Notes under the pieces: model-generated
Told to the model about the DNA's origin: nothing
The model's database searches: none
Seen by the model: only the letters and a program-made list of their open reading frames with translations
Shown here: one piece after another, positions 5,722 to 13,865 of the stretch
How positions within the stretch are numbered: position 1 is the first letter of the stretch
Layout: the number at the start of each line of letters is the position of its first letter
Source: Paratractidigestivibacter sp963649365
GTDB taxonomy: Bacteria > Actinomycetota > Coriobacteriia > Coriobacteriales > Atopobiaceae
DNA length: 30,731 nt
Assembly: GCA_963649365.1 (NCBI GenBank)
Contig: CAVJHQ010000017.1
Coordinates: 1-30,731, forward strand
Direction: 5' to 3'
Position numbers and translations under genes: made by a program

Positions 5722-8664
5722 TCAGTTGCCCGCCCCCGAAGCCTGGATGTTCAGGGTCGCGGCCATGACCTGGCCGGCGATGGCCGCGGCGAGCCCCTCG
5801 ACGTCCTCGCCGTTGCTCTCGACGCATACCGAGATGGCGAGCGTCGGGTTGTCGTAGGGGGCGAACCCGATAAAGAGCGAGTTCGCGTTGCCGTCGCCGA
5901 CCTCGGCGGTGCCCGTCTTGCCGGCCACGCGCGTGCCGGAGACCTGGGCGGCCATGCCCGAGCCCTCCTCGACGCAGGCAAGAAGGGCTTCCTTGGTGGC
6001 CGCCGCCGCGTCGGCGCTCACGGCCTGGCCGAGCGACTTCGGTTGGGTCGTGGAAACCGTGGCTCCCTCGGCGGAGAGGACGTGGTCGACCACGTAGGGG
6101 TTCATGGCGACGCCGCCGTTGGCGATGGCGGCCGCGATGACGGCGTTCTGCATCACGGTGACCTGCGGGCCGGCGGGGCTCTCGTGCTCGCCGACCGGCT
6201 GGCCGCAGGCGGCCCAGGCGGTCTCCCACTCGGTCATCTCGGACGCGTTGGGCATGAGCGAGGAGCGGCACGAGAAGTCCAGGCCGAGCTCCCTGCCGAA
6301 GCCGAACGCGTCGGCGTAGCTCACGAGCTTGTCGGAGCCGAGCTTCTGGCCGATCTGGGCGAGGGCCGTGTTCGACGAGACGGCCACTGCCTCGATTAGG
6401 CTGAGCGTGCCGTAGTCGTTCTCGTGGTAGTTGGTGATAAGGGCGTTGCCGATCTCGATGGTGGAGGGCGCCTCGACCTCCTCGTCGAGCGTCGCGGCTC
6501 CGGAGTCGACGGCCGCGGCGAGCGTGACGGTCTTGAAGGTCGAGCCGGGCGTGTAGAGCGCCTGGGTCGCGCGGTCGAGCAGCTGCGAGCCGCCGCCGCT
6601 CATGACCTCGTCGAGGTCGGTGTTGCTGTAGGTGGGCGCGGAGGCCTTGGCCAGCACGGCGCCCGTCTTCGGGTTGAGGACCACGATGGAGCCGGTGTAG
6701 CCCTCGAGCGCGGCCTCGGCCGCCTTCTGTATCTGCGAGTTGATGGTCAGGCTCACGGTGGAGCCGGACACCTGGACGCCCGCCAGCGAGTAGAGCGCGC
6801 TTCTCCAGTCGGAGTAGTCGGCGTGGCCGGTCAGCGTCTCGTTCATGGTGGACTCGACGCCCGAGGAGCCGTAGGTGGTCGAGACGTAGCCCACGGTGTG
6901 GGCGGCGAGCGAGCCGAGCGGGTAGTTGCGCTGGTAGGTGCCGTCGGGCTGCTGCACGGACTCGGCGAGCGTGACGCCGTCGGAGGTGACGATGGCGCCT
7001 CTTTGCACGTAGGCGGTCTTGGCCAGGGTGTGGTTGTTGCTCGGCAGCGCCTTCACGCGCGCGGCGTCGATCTCCTGCACGTAGGTGAGGTTGGCTATGA
7101 GGACGGCGAAGAGCAGCGAGAAGACCGAGATCAGGGCCGTCAGTCGCTTGCTCAGCGCGACGCGCCCGAGCACGCCCGACTCGGCGGACTGGACCTTGAA
7201 CGCCCCGCGCGCGTGGCGCCCGTGGACGACGCCCGCGACGTGGCCGCCGGCCGCGCCCGCGACCTCGGAGGCGGTGCCCAGCAGCGTGCTGCCGGCGTCG
7301 TCGCCCGCGCCCTTGAGCTCGACCGCGTGGCCGGTGGCGTCGTCGCCCGCGCGCAGCAGCAGGCCGACGATGATGAAGCTGGCAAGAAGCGACGTGCCGC
7401 CCTGGCTCATAAAGGGCAGCGTCACGCCGGTAAGGGGCAGGAGCTTGGTCACGCCGCCGACGATGAGGAACGCCTGGAAGGCGAGCGCGCTGGTAAGGCC
7501 CACGGCCGCGAACGCGGCGGAGTCGGACTTGGCGCGCGCCGCCGTGGCGAAGCCGCGGACGCACAGCAGCAGGTAGCAGATCAGGACGGCGGAGCCGCCG
7601 AGCAGGCCGCACTCCTCGGCCACCGCGCTGAAGATGAAGTCGGACTCGACGACCGGGATGTAGGTCGGCAGGCCCTTGCCGATGCCGGTGCCCACCAGGC
7701 CGCCGTCGGCCAGCGAGTAGAGCGACTGGACGATCTGGTAGCCGCCCTCCTGGGCCGCCGACCACGGGTCGATCCAGATGTTCACGCGGTTGCGCACGTG
7801 GCTGAACGCGAAGTAGCAGAACACGCCGCCCACGGCGAGCAGCAGCAGGCTGACGACCACGTAGCTCACGCGGCCGGTGGCCACGTAGAGCATGATGACG
7901 AAGAACACGAAGAAGAGAAGCGCGCTGCCCAGGTCGCGCTCGAACACGACGAGCAGCAGGCAGACGCCCCACGTGACGAGCAGCGGCAGCAGCATGCGCA
8001 GGCGCGGCACCGCGAAGGGGCCGAAGCGGCGCATGGTGATGGAGAGCGCTTCTCGGTTGGAGGCCAGGTAGAAGGCCAGGAAGAGCACGATGAGGATCTT
8101 CGCGAACTCGCCGGGCTGGAAGCCGAAGCCGCCGATGTAGACCCACAGCTTGCTGCCGCCCTTCTCGGTGCCCACGAACATGGGCAGCAGGAGCAGCAGG
8201 ACGCCGACGGCGCCGATGGGGTACTTGTACGCGGCCAGGCGCTCGAAGTTGCGCGCCAGGGCGAGGACCGCGACCATGGCCGCCACGCTCACAAAGAGCC
8301 AGACGACCTGGTTGACGGCGAGCTCGGGCTTCAGGCGCGTGAGGAACGTGATGCCGACGCCCGAGAGCACGAAGACGATGGGCAGGATGGCGGGGTCGGC
8401 CGCGGGCGCGAGCCGGCGGATGGCCAGGTGCGCGAGGGCGAAGGCGGCGAAGAGCCCCAGCGGCACGCCCAGGGCCTCGAGGCCGAGCTCGTTGCCGGAG
8501 GTGACTACGTACATCGAGTACAGGAGAAGGACCGGCAGGGCGCCGAGGATGAGCAGGAAGAGCTCGGTGTGGCGGCGCTGGAAGCCGCGGCCCTCCTCGA
8601 TCACCTGGGAAGAGAAGCCCTGCTGCGTGGCGACGCGCGTCATGGCGCGGTGCTTTCTGCGCAT
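5722..8664 (-). CDS. Fused SEDS glycosyltransferase (RodA/FtsW) and class B penicillin-binding protein
   Basis: One uninterrupted 980-residue protein. Residues about 35-437 are a multi-pass SEDS domain (RodA/FtsW/SpoVE), with the putative catalytic Asp244 in FERDLGSALL and the family signatures YQIVQSLYSLADGGL and LPFMSQGGTSLL. A roughly 70-residue Gly/Ala/His-rich linker leads to a second anchor helix (about 508-527) and a class B PBP resembling actinobacterial PbpA. The transpeptidase shows SxxK as STFK (Ser708), SxN as SSN (763-765) and KTG at 916-918. SEDS proteins polymerise lipid II and the PBP crosslinks it, so this is a complete synthase in one chain. GGAGGGG lies about six bases before the ATG at 8664, and only one base separates the phosphatase stop from it. 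In mycobacteria rodA and pbpA are adjacent separate genes at this place in the operon. Confidence 0.96.
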   Translation of the reverse strand: MRRKHRAMTRVATQQGFSSQVIEEGRGFQRRHTELFLLILGALPVLLLYSMYVVTSGNELGLEALGVPLGLFAAFALAHLAIRRLAPAADPAILPIVFVLSGVGITFLTRLKPELAVNQVVWLFVSVAAMVAVLALARNFERLAAYKYPIGAVGVLLLLLPMFVGTEKGGSKLWVYIGGFGFQPGEFAKILIVLFLAFYLASNREALSITMRRFGPFAVPRLRMLLPLLVTWGVCLLLVVFERDLGSALLFFVFFVIMLYVATGRVSYVVVSLLLLAVGGVFCYFAFSHVRNRVNIWIDPWSAAQEGGYQIVQSLYSLADGGLVGTGIGKGLPTYIPVVESDFIFSAVAEECGLLGGSAVLICYLLLCVRGFATAARAKSDSAAFAAVGLTSALAFQAFLIVGGVTKLLPLTGVTLPFMSQGGTSLLASFIIVGLLLRAGDDATGHAVELKGAGDDAGSTLLGTASEVAGAAGGHVAGVVHGRHARGAFKVQSAESGVLGRVALSKRLTALISVFSLLFAVLIANLTYVQEIDAARVKALPSNNHTLAKTAYVQRGAIVTSDGVTLAESVQQPDGTYQRNYPLGSLAAHTVGYVSTTYGSSGVESTMNETLTGHADYSDWRSALYSLAGVQVSGSTVSLTINSQIQKAAEAALEGYTGSIVVLNPKTGAVLAKASAPTYSNTDLDEVMSGGGSQLLDRATQALYTPGSTFKTVTLAAAVDSGAATLDEEVEAPSTIEIGNALITNYHENDYGTLSLIEAVAVSSNTALAQIGQKLGSDKLVSYADAFGFGRELGLDFSCRSSLMPNASEMTEWETAWAACGQPVGEHESPAGPQVTVMQNAVIAAAIANGGVAMNPYVVDHVLSAEGATVSTTQPKSLGQAVSADAAAATKEALLACVEEGSGMAAQVSGTRVAGKTGTAEVGDGNANSLFIGFAPYDNPTLAISVCVESNGEDVEGLAAAIAGQVMAATLNIQASGAGN

Positions 8665-8665
8665 G

Positions 8666-9985
8666 CTATTCCCCTCCCTTCCCGGTCGTGCTGGCCGTTC
8701 CGTCGGCCGAACCGGCCGCGTTGCCGGCGTCGGCGGCCGATTGGTCGGCCGCGCCGTCGGTAGACGTGCCCGCGGCGTCGCCGGCGCCCTCGCTCTTTGC
8801 CACCTCGGCCACGTTTGCGGCCGCGGTCTTGTCCTTGTCGATCTGCTCGCGGTAGGCGTTCAGGGTCTCTCGCCCGGCCTCCTCGCTCTGAACGCGGATG
8901 CCCTGGGCGAGCTGGTCCTGCACGGAGGCCGGCAGGTCCGAGACCGAGACGGCGCTCGTCTCGACGAGCGTGCTTAGGCTCACGCCCATGAAGGTCGAGT
9001 TCACGCCCTGGTAGATGCCCACGGTGTCGCCGTTCACGGAGAGGAACCACTCGCCGCGGATGAAGACGAGCACGATGGCCAGGGTCAGCGCCGCGACGCC
9101 CGCGAGGACGCCCGTGACGACGCCGATGCGCTTGGCAAGGCGCTTGCGGTTCTCCTCGGCGCTGCCGTCGTCGAGGACGTCGACGACGAGGACGGTCACG
9201 TTGTCGAGGCCGCCCGCCGTGAGGGCGCTGGCCACGAGGTTGTCCGCCGCCTGCATGGGCGTCGCGCTCGAGACGGCGAGCGCCTCGATCTCGCTGTCCG
9301 GGATCATGGACGAGAGGCCGTCGGAGCACAGGATGATGCGGTCGCCGCTGCTCACCTCGAGGGTGAAGTGGTCGGCGTACATCTCGGGGTCGGAGCCGAG
9401 CGCGCGGGTGATGATGGAGCGCGAGGGGTGCAGGCGCGCCTCGTCGGCCGTGATCTGGCCGGAGTCCACGAGCTCCTCGACGTATGAGTGGTCGTGCGTC
9501 ACGCGCACGAGCGTGCCGTGCCGCAGCAGGTAGATGCGCGAGTCGCCCACATGGGCCACGGCCATCTTGCCCCGCTCGATGAGGCAGCAGGAGGAGGTGC
9601 ATCCCATGCCGGGCTTGCCCACGCCCTCCTCCGCCGCGCGGATCACGGCGATGTTGGCGGACTCGACGGCGGCGCCGAGAAGCACCTCGTCGGCCACGGC
9701 GGGCGCCTCGTCGGCGAGCGTCTGCACGGCGATGGCGCTCGCGACCTCGCCGGCCGCGTGCCCGCCCATGCCGTCGCAGACCGCGAAGAGCGGCGCGCGC
9801 ATGAGGAAGGAGTCCTCGTTGTGCCCGCGGACCAGGCCCACGTCGGAGCGGCCGCCCCACGAGATGAACTCGTTGGAGCCCTGCACGGTGTCCGCGCCGG
9901 CGCGCCCCTCGACGGCCATCTCGGCGCGCCCGGGGGCGTTCATCGGCTCGGAGGAGGCGGTGTTGTTCAGCTCGTCGGAGCTCAT
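8666..9985 (-). CDS. pstP: PP2C-family serine/threonine phosphatase, membrane-anchored (PstP type)
   Basis: 439 residues. The PP2C domain (about 44-272) has the full metal-site set: GHNEDS (Asp58), VCDGMGGHAAGE (Asp71), AHVGDSR, SDGLSS (Asp222) and GGLDNVT (Asp261). A basic segment and one membrane helix (about 287-309) follow, then an extracellular region and an Ala/Gly/Asp-rich low-complexity C-terminus. The first 40 residues precede the catalytic domain and look disordered. PstP-type enzymes dephosphorylate the PknA/PknB kinases and their substrates. The ATG at 9985 overlaps the fhaB stop as ATGA, and the stop is one base from the SEDS-PBP start, so translation is probably coupled through the cluster. 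Confidence 0.95.
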   Translation of the reverse strand: MSSDELNNTASSEPMNAPGRAEMAVEGRAGADTVQGSNEFISWGGRSDVGLVRGHNEDSFLMRAPLFAVCDGMGGHAAGEVASAIAVQTLADEAPAVADEVLLGAAVESANIAVIRAAEEGVGKPGMGCTSSCCLIERGKMAVAHVGDSRIYLLRHGTLVRVTHDHSYVEELVDSGQITADEARLHPSRSIITRALGSDPEMYADHFTLEVSSGDRIILCSDGLSSMIPDSEIEALAVSSATPMQAADNLVASALTAGGLDNVTVLVVDVLDDGSAEENRKRLAKRIGVVTGVLAGVAALTLAIVLVFIRGEWFLSVNGDTVGIYQGVNSTFMGVSLSTLVETSAVSVSDLPASVQDQLAQGIRVQSEEAGRETLNAYREQIDKDKTAAANVAEVAKSEGAGDAAGTSTDGAADQSAADAGNAAGSADGTASTTGKGGE

Positions 9986-10395
9986 CCGCGGCTCACCCTC
10001 ATGATGGTGTCGCCGACCTGGACCTCGTCGGCGTCGCGCAGCGTGACGGCCTGGGCGATGGGGTGCCCGTTGACCAGGGTGCCGTTGGTGGAGCCGAGGT
10101 CCTCGAGGACGAGCGCGGGGCCCTGCAGGCTAAAGCGCGCGTGCGCGGACGAGACGTAGGGCTCGTCGACGACGATGTCGGAGCTGGGGGAGCGGCCCAC
10201 GACGACGGGGCCGAGGATGTCCACGTGCAGGCCGCGGAGGCTCCGCGTGCCCTTCTCGACGTCGATGGACCAGATCGCCGAGTCGCGGCGCTGGCCCTTG
10301 ACGAGGCCCACGCCCGTGCGCATCACGGCGAAGAGGAACAGGTAGAGGACAACGACGAGGATGACGCGCCCTATGAAAAGGACGAGGTCGATCAT
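9982..10395 (-). CDS. fhaB: Membrane-anchored FHA-domain protein (FhaB/FipA type)
   Basis: 137 residues from the ATG at 10395. An in-frame ATG at 10464 would add 23 proline/arginine-rich residues read from inside fhaA and is rejected: GGGAGAA precedes the 10395 ATG, which overlaps the fhaA stop as ATGA. One N-terminal membrane helix (about 4-26) is followed by a cytoplasmic FHA domain with the phosphothreonine-binding signatures GRSPSSD (67-73), SSAHAR (82-87) and STNGTLVNG (102-110). In mycobacteria FhaB/FipA is a phosphorylated partner of the division machinery (FtsZ and FtsQ). Here the FHA domain probably docks kinase-phosphorylated threonines. Confidence 0.93.
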   Translation of the reverse strand: MIDLVLFIGRVILVVVLYLFLFAVMRTGVGLVKGQRRDSAIWSIDVEKGTRSLRGLHVDILGPVVVGRSPSSDIVVDEPYVSSAHARFSLQGPALVLEDLGSTNGTLVNGHPIAQAVTLRDADEVQVGDTIMRVSRG

Positions 10396-11759
10396 CGGTT
10401 GTTCTCCCTGAACTCGAGGTTCACCAGGCCCAGGGTGAGAAGGTCGCCGTCGCGCAGGACGCACTCGTCCACGTCGACGTCGTTGACCAGGGTGCCGTTG
10501 GTGGAGCGCAGGTCGTAGATGTGCCAGTCGCGCCCGTCGTAGCGCAGCTCGGCGTGGCGGCGGCTCACGTTGGGGTCGCGCAGCACGACGCCGGACTGGC
10601 TGCGCTCGCGGCCGATGACGGTCGACGGCGCGGTGGCGGTGAAGGTGCGGCCGGTCTGGCGGTCGATGAGCAGGCAGCTCGCGGCGGGCTGCTCGTAGGC
10701 GGACGGGCCGCCGAGGCCCACGCCGTAGGGGTCGATCTGCGCCTGGGCCTGCTGAGCGGCCTGGGCGGCCTGGGCAGCCTGGGCGGCGACGTCGGCCTGG
10801 GCGGCCACGGAGGCGGCCACGCCCACGGACGCGCCGGCCGCGACGCCGGCGGCGACGTTGGCCGCGGCGTCGGAGCCCACGCCGCGGCGCAGGTCGACGA
10901 GCGGGCTCGGGGTCGGGCGGCGCTGGGTCACCGGGACCGGGATGGCCGCCGGCGCGGCGGCGGGGGTGACCAGCGGCGCGGACGCAACCGGCATCGGGGT
11001 CGAGGAGGTGGAGGAGGCGACGGGCATCGGCGCCATGCCGCGCTCGAAGTCGTCGAAGCCGGCGGGCATGACGTCGAGGCCCGCGTCGGCGAGGCCGGCG
11101 GCGGGCACGGCGGAGACGCCGCGCGCGGAGAACTGGTCGGCCCCGGACATGCCGGCGGCGACGTTGGCCGCGCCGCTTACCGGGGCGGCGGCAGCGGCGG
11201 GCTGCGCCTGCTGGACCGGTTGCGCCTGCTGGGCAGGCTGCGCGGCCTGGGCCGGCTGTGCCGCGGCGCGCGGCGCCTGCTGGGCGGCGGCGTGGGAGCC
11301 GCGGGCCGGCTGCTTCGGCGCGGCCGCGCCGCCCATGCTCGAGTTGGCGCCCAGGAAGGCCATCTCCTCGGCGCGCAGGTCGGCGAGGGTGCGGGCGTCG
11401 ACGTTCTCGGCGAAGACGGCGAACTTGCCGCTCTTGAGCGAGGGGTCGACCATAAAGCGCACGAGCGGCTCGCCGACGAACGCGTAGCCCTTCTTCTGGG
11501 CCTCGGCGGAAACGAACGCGGAGGTCTCGGAGGTGATCTTCTGGTACAGGGGCCTCATGAGGGAGTCGTCGGAGGACGAGACGAGCACCGTGAAGAGCGC
11601 AGGGGCGGTGTCGACCCCGTCGATCTCGTAGGTCTCGTTCTCCATCTCGCGCGCGGCCTTCTTGGCCAGCTTCTTGAAGGAGAAGGGCTCGATATAGCCC
11701 TGGGGGGCCTCTCCGAAGACGGCGCCGATGCGGCCCTCGAACTCATTGAGGAAGTTCAT
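10392..11759 (-). CDS. fhaA: FhaA-like protein: N-terminal FhaA domain, Ala/Gln/Pro-rich linker, C-terminal FHA domain
   Basis: 455 residues. Residues 1 to about 125 match the FhaA N-terminal domain (DUF3662), starting MNFLNEFEGRIGAVFGEA. Next come about 230 residues of low complexity, with runs of AQ/AAQ/QPA, and then an FHA domain (about 370-455) with VIGRERSQS, SRRHAE and STNGTLVND. In Mycobacterium tuberculosis FhaA (Rv0020c) is phosphorylated by PknB and binds the phosphorylated pseudokinase domain of MviN, restraining wall synthesis; a similar scaffold role is inferred here. The ATG at 11759 lies 17 bases inside the end of the upstream kinase gene, so the two are probably translationally coupled. 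It is somewhat shorter than the 527-residue mycobacterial protein. Confidence 0.92.
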   Translation of the reverse strand: MNFLNEFEGRIGAVFGEAPQGYIEPFSFKKLAKKAAREMENETYEIDGVDTAPALFTVLVSSSDDSLMRPLYQKITSETSAFVSAEAQKKGYAFVGEPLVRFMVDPSLKSGKFAVFAENVDARTLADLRAEEMAFLGANSSMGGAAAPKQPARGSHAAAQQAPRAAAQPAQAAQPAQQAQPVQQAQPAAAAAPVSGAANVAAGMSGADQFSARGVSAVPAAGLADAGLDVMPAGFDDFERGMAPMPVASSTSSTPMPVASAPLVTPAAAPAAIPVPVTQRRPTPSPLVDLRRGVGSDAAANVAAGVAAGASVGVAASVAAQADVAAQAAQAAQAAQQAQAQIDPYGVGLGGPSAYEQPAASCLLIDRQTGRTFTATAPSTVIGRERSQSGVVLRDPNVSRRHAELRYDGRDWHIYDLRSTNGTLVNDVDVDECVLRDGDLLTLGLVNLEFRENNR

Positions 11760-13536
11760 CTAAATCCTCGCTTTCCTGGCCCTGGTAGAGCGGGCCTCTG
11801 AGGACGGTCAGAATGCACATAAAACAAAAAGAGATTACCGCAACGGCGCAGGGGGCCGCTTCCGGGGCGCCCCATATACCGCCATTCTCCACCGCGACGG
11901 CGAGGCACGCGGCGCCCAGCAGCACGGCCGCGCCGAGCGCCTGGCCGACGATTCCGGAGCGCACGGAGCCGCGCATGGCCACGAGCGAGCTCAGCCAGGC
12001 AGCCAGGCCTGCGGCAACGGCGAGGACCCACGTGGCCGGCCGGCCGAGCGCGGCCAAGGCGAGGCCGGCGGCCTCGCTCGCGGAGAAGCCCGCCCGCGCC
12101 GCCGCGACCATTAAGGTCCCTATGAGGTATGTGAAGGATCCCGTGAAGAGCGCGGGCACCGGGTCGAGGCAGAAGCCCGCCATGAGGGCGCCCGCCAACG
12201 GCTGGCCGGAGGCCCACGGCGCGAGCGCGGCGACCGACGCCATGCCCTCCTCGCGCCCGACGAGCACCCACCAGGCGACGACGGCGACGCCGAGCGCCGA
12301 GGCGTAGATGAACGACGAGCTCACGGGATTGGTCGTGGCCACGGCGAGCGCGCAGGCGAGCCCGGCCACGACGCTCGCCGATGGCGGCCACAGCGCGGCC
12401 AGGGCACAGGCGAGCGCGCAGGCCGCGAGCTTCGTGGGCGTCTCGGCGGCGACGTAGGGCTCGATGCTCAGGCAGCAGAGCAGGGAGGCCAGGGCGGGCA
12501 GCGCGCGCTCGGCCACGGCCCATGCCTGCGGCATGCGCAGGTGGAAGGGGAGGTGCGTGCGGCCCCAGGCGGCCTCGTCCGTCTCGTCGTCGGCCTCGGA
12601 CTGCTCGATGAGCTCGGCCAGCGAGGCCTGCCCCGCGCTCGCGTCCCCCAGGAGGGGCACGACCTCGCAGGCCAGCTCGTCGACGGAGCTCGTGCGCTCG
12701 GAGGCCGTCGGCGCCAGGGCGCGGACCAGGGCGTCCTCAAGCTCGAGGTCGAGCTCCGCGCCCGTCTTCGCGCCGGAGATGCGCGGCCCGCGGCGGATCT
12801 TCTCCAGGGAGGCGCCCGCGGTCGGGGCGAGGAAGGGGTCCTTGCCGGTCAGGGCCTGCCAGGTGACGACGGCGAGGCTGAACACGTCGGCCCGCTCGTC
12901 GACGAGCATGCCCTCGATCTGCTCGGGCGGCATGTATCCCACGGTGCCGCCGCGCGCCCCGCCGTACCCGGCCGCGGCGCCGAGCTCGGCCATGCCCAGG
13001 TCGGCGAGCTTCACGGTGCCCAGGCGGTCGATCATGATGTTCGTCGGCTTGATGTCCATGTGCAGCACGCGGTTCTCGTGGGCGAACGCGAGGGCCCGCG
13101 CGCATGAGGTCAGGATGTGCGCGCACTCCTCGTGGGTAAGGCGCCCTCCCTCAACGCGGGCAAGAAGCTCGGCGAGGTTGAGGCCGTCGACGTACTCCAT
13201 GATCAGGTAGGCGTAGCCGGCGTCTCGCTCGAAGTCGATGACGCTCACGATGTTGGGATGGGCGAGCAGGCACGCGGTGCGCGCCTCGAGCAGCACGTCG
13301 TCCAGGGACGAGACGGGGACGGACCCGGCGTCGTCGGCGGCGATGGGCATGCGCTTGATGGCCACGCGGCGCTGCAGGCGGGTGTCCCAACAGGTGCACA
13401 CGGTGCCGAAGCCGCCGGTGCCGCGCCGGGCCAGCACGCGGTATCGCCCGAGGAGCAGCTCCTCGGGGGGCTGCGGCTGGGGCAGCGGCTGGTTCTGCGC
13501 TCGGCTGACGAGCGGCGTTGGAGTTGGAGTGCCCAC
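11743..13536 (-). CDS. Non-RD serine/threonine protein kinase with polytopic membrane C-terminus
   Basis: 597 residues from a GTG at 13536 preceded by AAGGAG. After a Pro-rich leader the kinase domain spans about 28-300: glycine loop RRGTGGFG, Lys61 in VAIKR, the alphaC glutamate in LEAR (Glu84), HMDIKPTN (159-166) instead of HRD, and DLG (179-181) instead of DFG. The catalytic Asp161, Asn and Mg-binding Asp179 are kept, so it is probably active but not regulated by activation-loop phosphorylation like RD kinases. The C-terminal half (about 340-580) is Ala/Leu-rich with about seven or eight hydrophobic segments and no PASTA domain; I cannot assign that region. It occupies the first place of the operon, where mycobacteria have fhaA, and may replace PknA as the second kinase. 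Confidence 0.9.
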   Translation of the reverse strand: MGTPTPTPLVSRAQNQPLPQPQPPEELLLGRYRVLARRGTGGFGTVCTCWDTRLQRRVAIKRMPIAADDAGSVPVSSLDDVLLEARTACLLAHPNIVSVIDFERDAGYAYLIMEYVDGLNLAELLARVEGGRLTHEECAHILTSCARALAFAHENRVLHMDIKPTNIMIDRLGTVKLADLGMAELGAAAGYGGARGGTVGYMPPEQIEGMLVDERADVFSLAVVTWQALTGKDPFLAPTAGASLEKIRRGPRISGAKTGAELDLELEDALVRALAPTASERTSSVDELACEVVPLLGDASAGQASLAELIEQSEADDETDEAAWGRTHLPFHLRMPQAWAVAERALPALASLLCCLSIEPYVAAETPTKLAACALACALAALWPPSASVVAGLACALAVATTNPVSSSFIYASALGVAVVAWWVLVGREEGMASVAALAPWASGQPLAGALMAGFCLDPVPALFTGSFTYLIGTLMVAAARAGFSASEAAGLALAALGRPATWVLAVAAGLAAWLSSLVAMRGSVRSGIVGQALGAAVLLGAACLAVAVENGGIWGAPEAAPCAVAVISFCFMCILTVLRGPLYQGQESEDLDELPQ

Positions 13537-13584
13537 GGCGGCTCCTTGCGTGTTTGAGTTGTGTCTGACTGCCGTGTGGAGCCT

Positions 13585-13590
13585 ATTCTA
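13585..13590 (-). promoter_or_regulatory. Possible -10 of the cell-wall kinase/SEDS-PBP operon promoter
   Basis: TAGAAT on the minus strand, about 50 bases before the GTG start of the first operon gene, in an AT-richer stretch. The -35 position is poor. It is divergent from the tRNA-Leu promoter about 20 bases away, so the two would share control DNA. Confidence 0.35.
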
Positions 13591-13603
13591 GCGAAAAAAT
13601 CCC

Positions 13604-13633
13604 TTTACATAGTTCGCGGGGATTTGGTATCAT
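13604..13633 (+). promoter_or_regulatory. Promoter of tRNA-Leu(CAG)
   Basis: TTTACA (13604-13609), an 18-base spacer, then TATCAT (13628-13633). The tRNA begins 13 bases after the -10 box, a normal distance for a short 5' leader. Confidence 0.65.
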
Positions 13634-13645
13634 GTTTTCTCGCAC

Positions 13646-13732
13646 GCGGGCGTGGCGGAATTGGCAGACGCGTACGGTTCAGGTCCGTATGGGGGCAACC
13701 CCGTGAAGGTTCAAGTCCTTTCGCCCGCACCA
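13646..13732 (+). tRNA. tRNA-Leu, anticodon CAG
   Basis: The acceptor stem GCGGGCG pairs with CGCCCGC, followed by discriminator A and an encoded CCA (13730-13732). The anticodon stem is TACGG/CCGTA with loop TTCAGGT, giving anticodon CAG (reads CUG). A long variable arm with GGGG/CCCC marks a class II tRNA. The T arm is GAAGG-TTCAAGT-CCTTT. It stands alone between its own promoter and terminator. Confidence 0.96.
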
Positions 13733-13742
13733 TTGATTGTTA

Positions 13743-13776
13743 AAGGCCTCGGCATCAGCCGGGGCCTTTTGCTTTT
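13743..13776 (+). terminator. Intrinsic terminator after tRNA-Leu
   Basis: AAGGCC (T) CGGC, a short ATCA loop, then GCCG (G) GGCCTT, followed by TTGCTTTT. It begins about ten bases after the tRNA CCA end. Confidence 0.85.
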
Positions 13777-13865
13777 GCTGGCGGCCGCGGCGGCCCGTGT
13801 CGAGCCTCCGTCCCGCCGCGACCTTCTTGCCCGCCGAGCCGCCGCGTCGCGGCTCTTCTCACCAT

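Noticed and set aside
6424..8763. 779-codon plus-strand open frame antisense to the SEDS-PBP gene
   Set aside because: It is a typical high-GC antisense frame, rich in Arg, Gly, Asp, His and Val with no domain, and it opposes a gene with complete catalytic motifs. The same applies to other long antisense frames at 749-1798, 4423-5649, 10521-11801, 20544-22004, 22806-24161 and 27116-29425.
10396..10464. 23-residue longer start of fhaB
   Set aside because: The extra residues are read from inside fhaA. The ATG at 10395 has a ribosome-binding site and the ATGA overlap.
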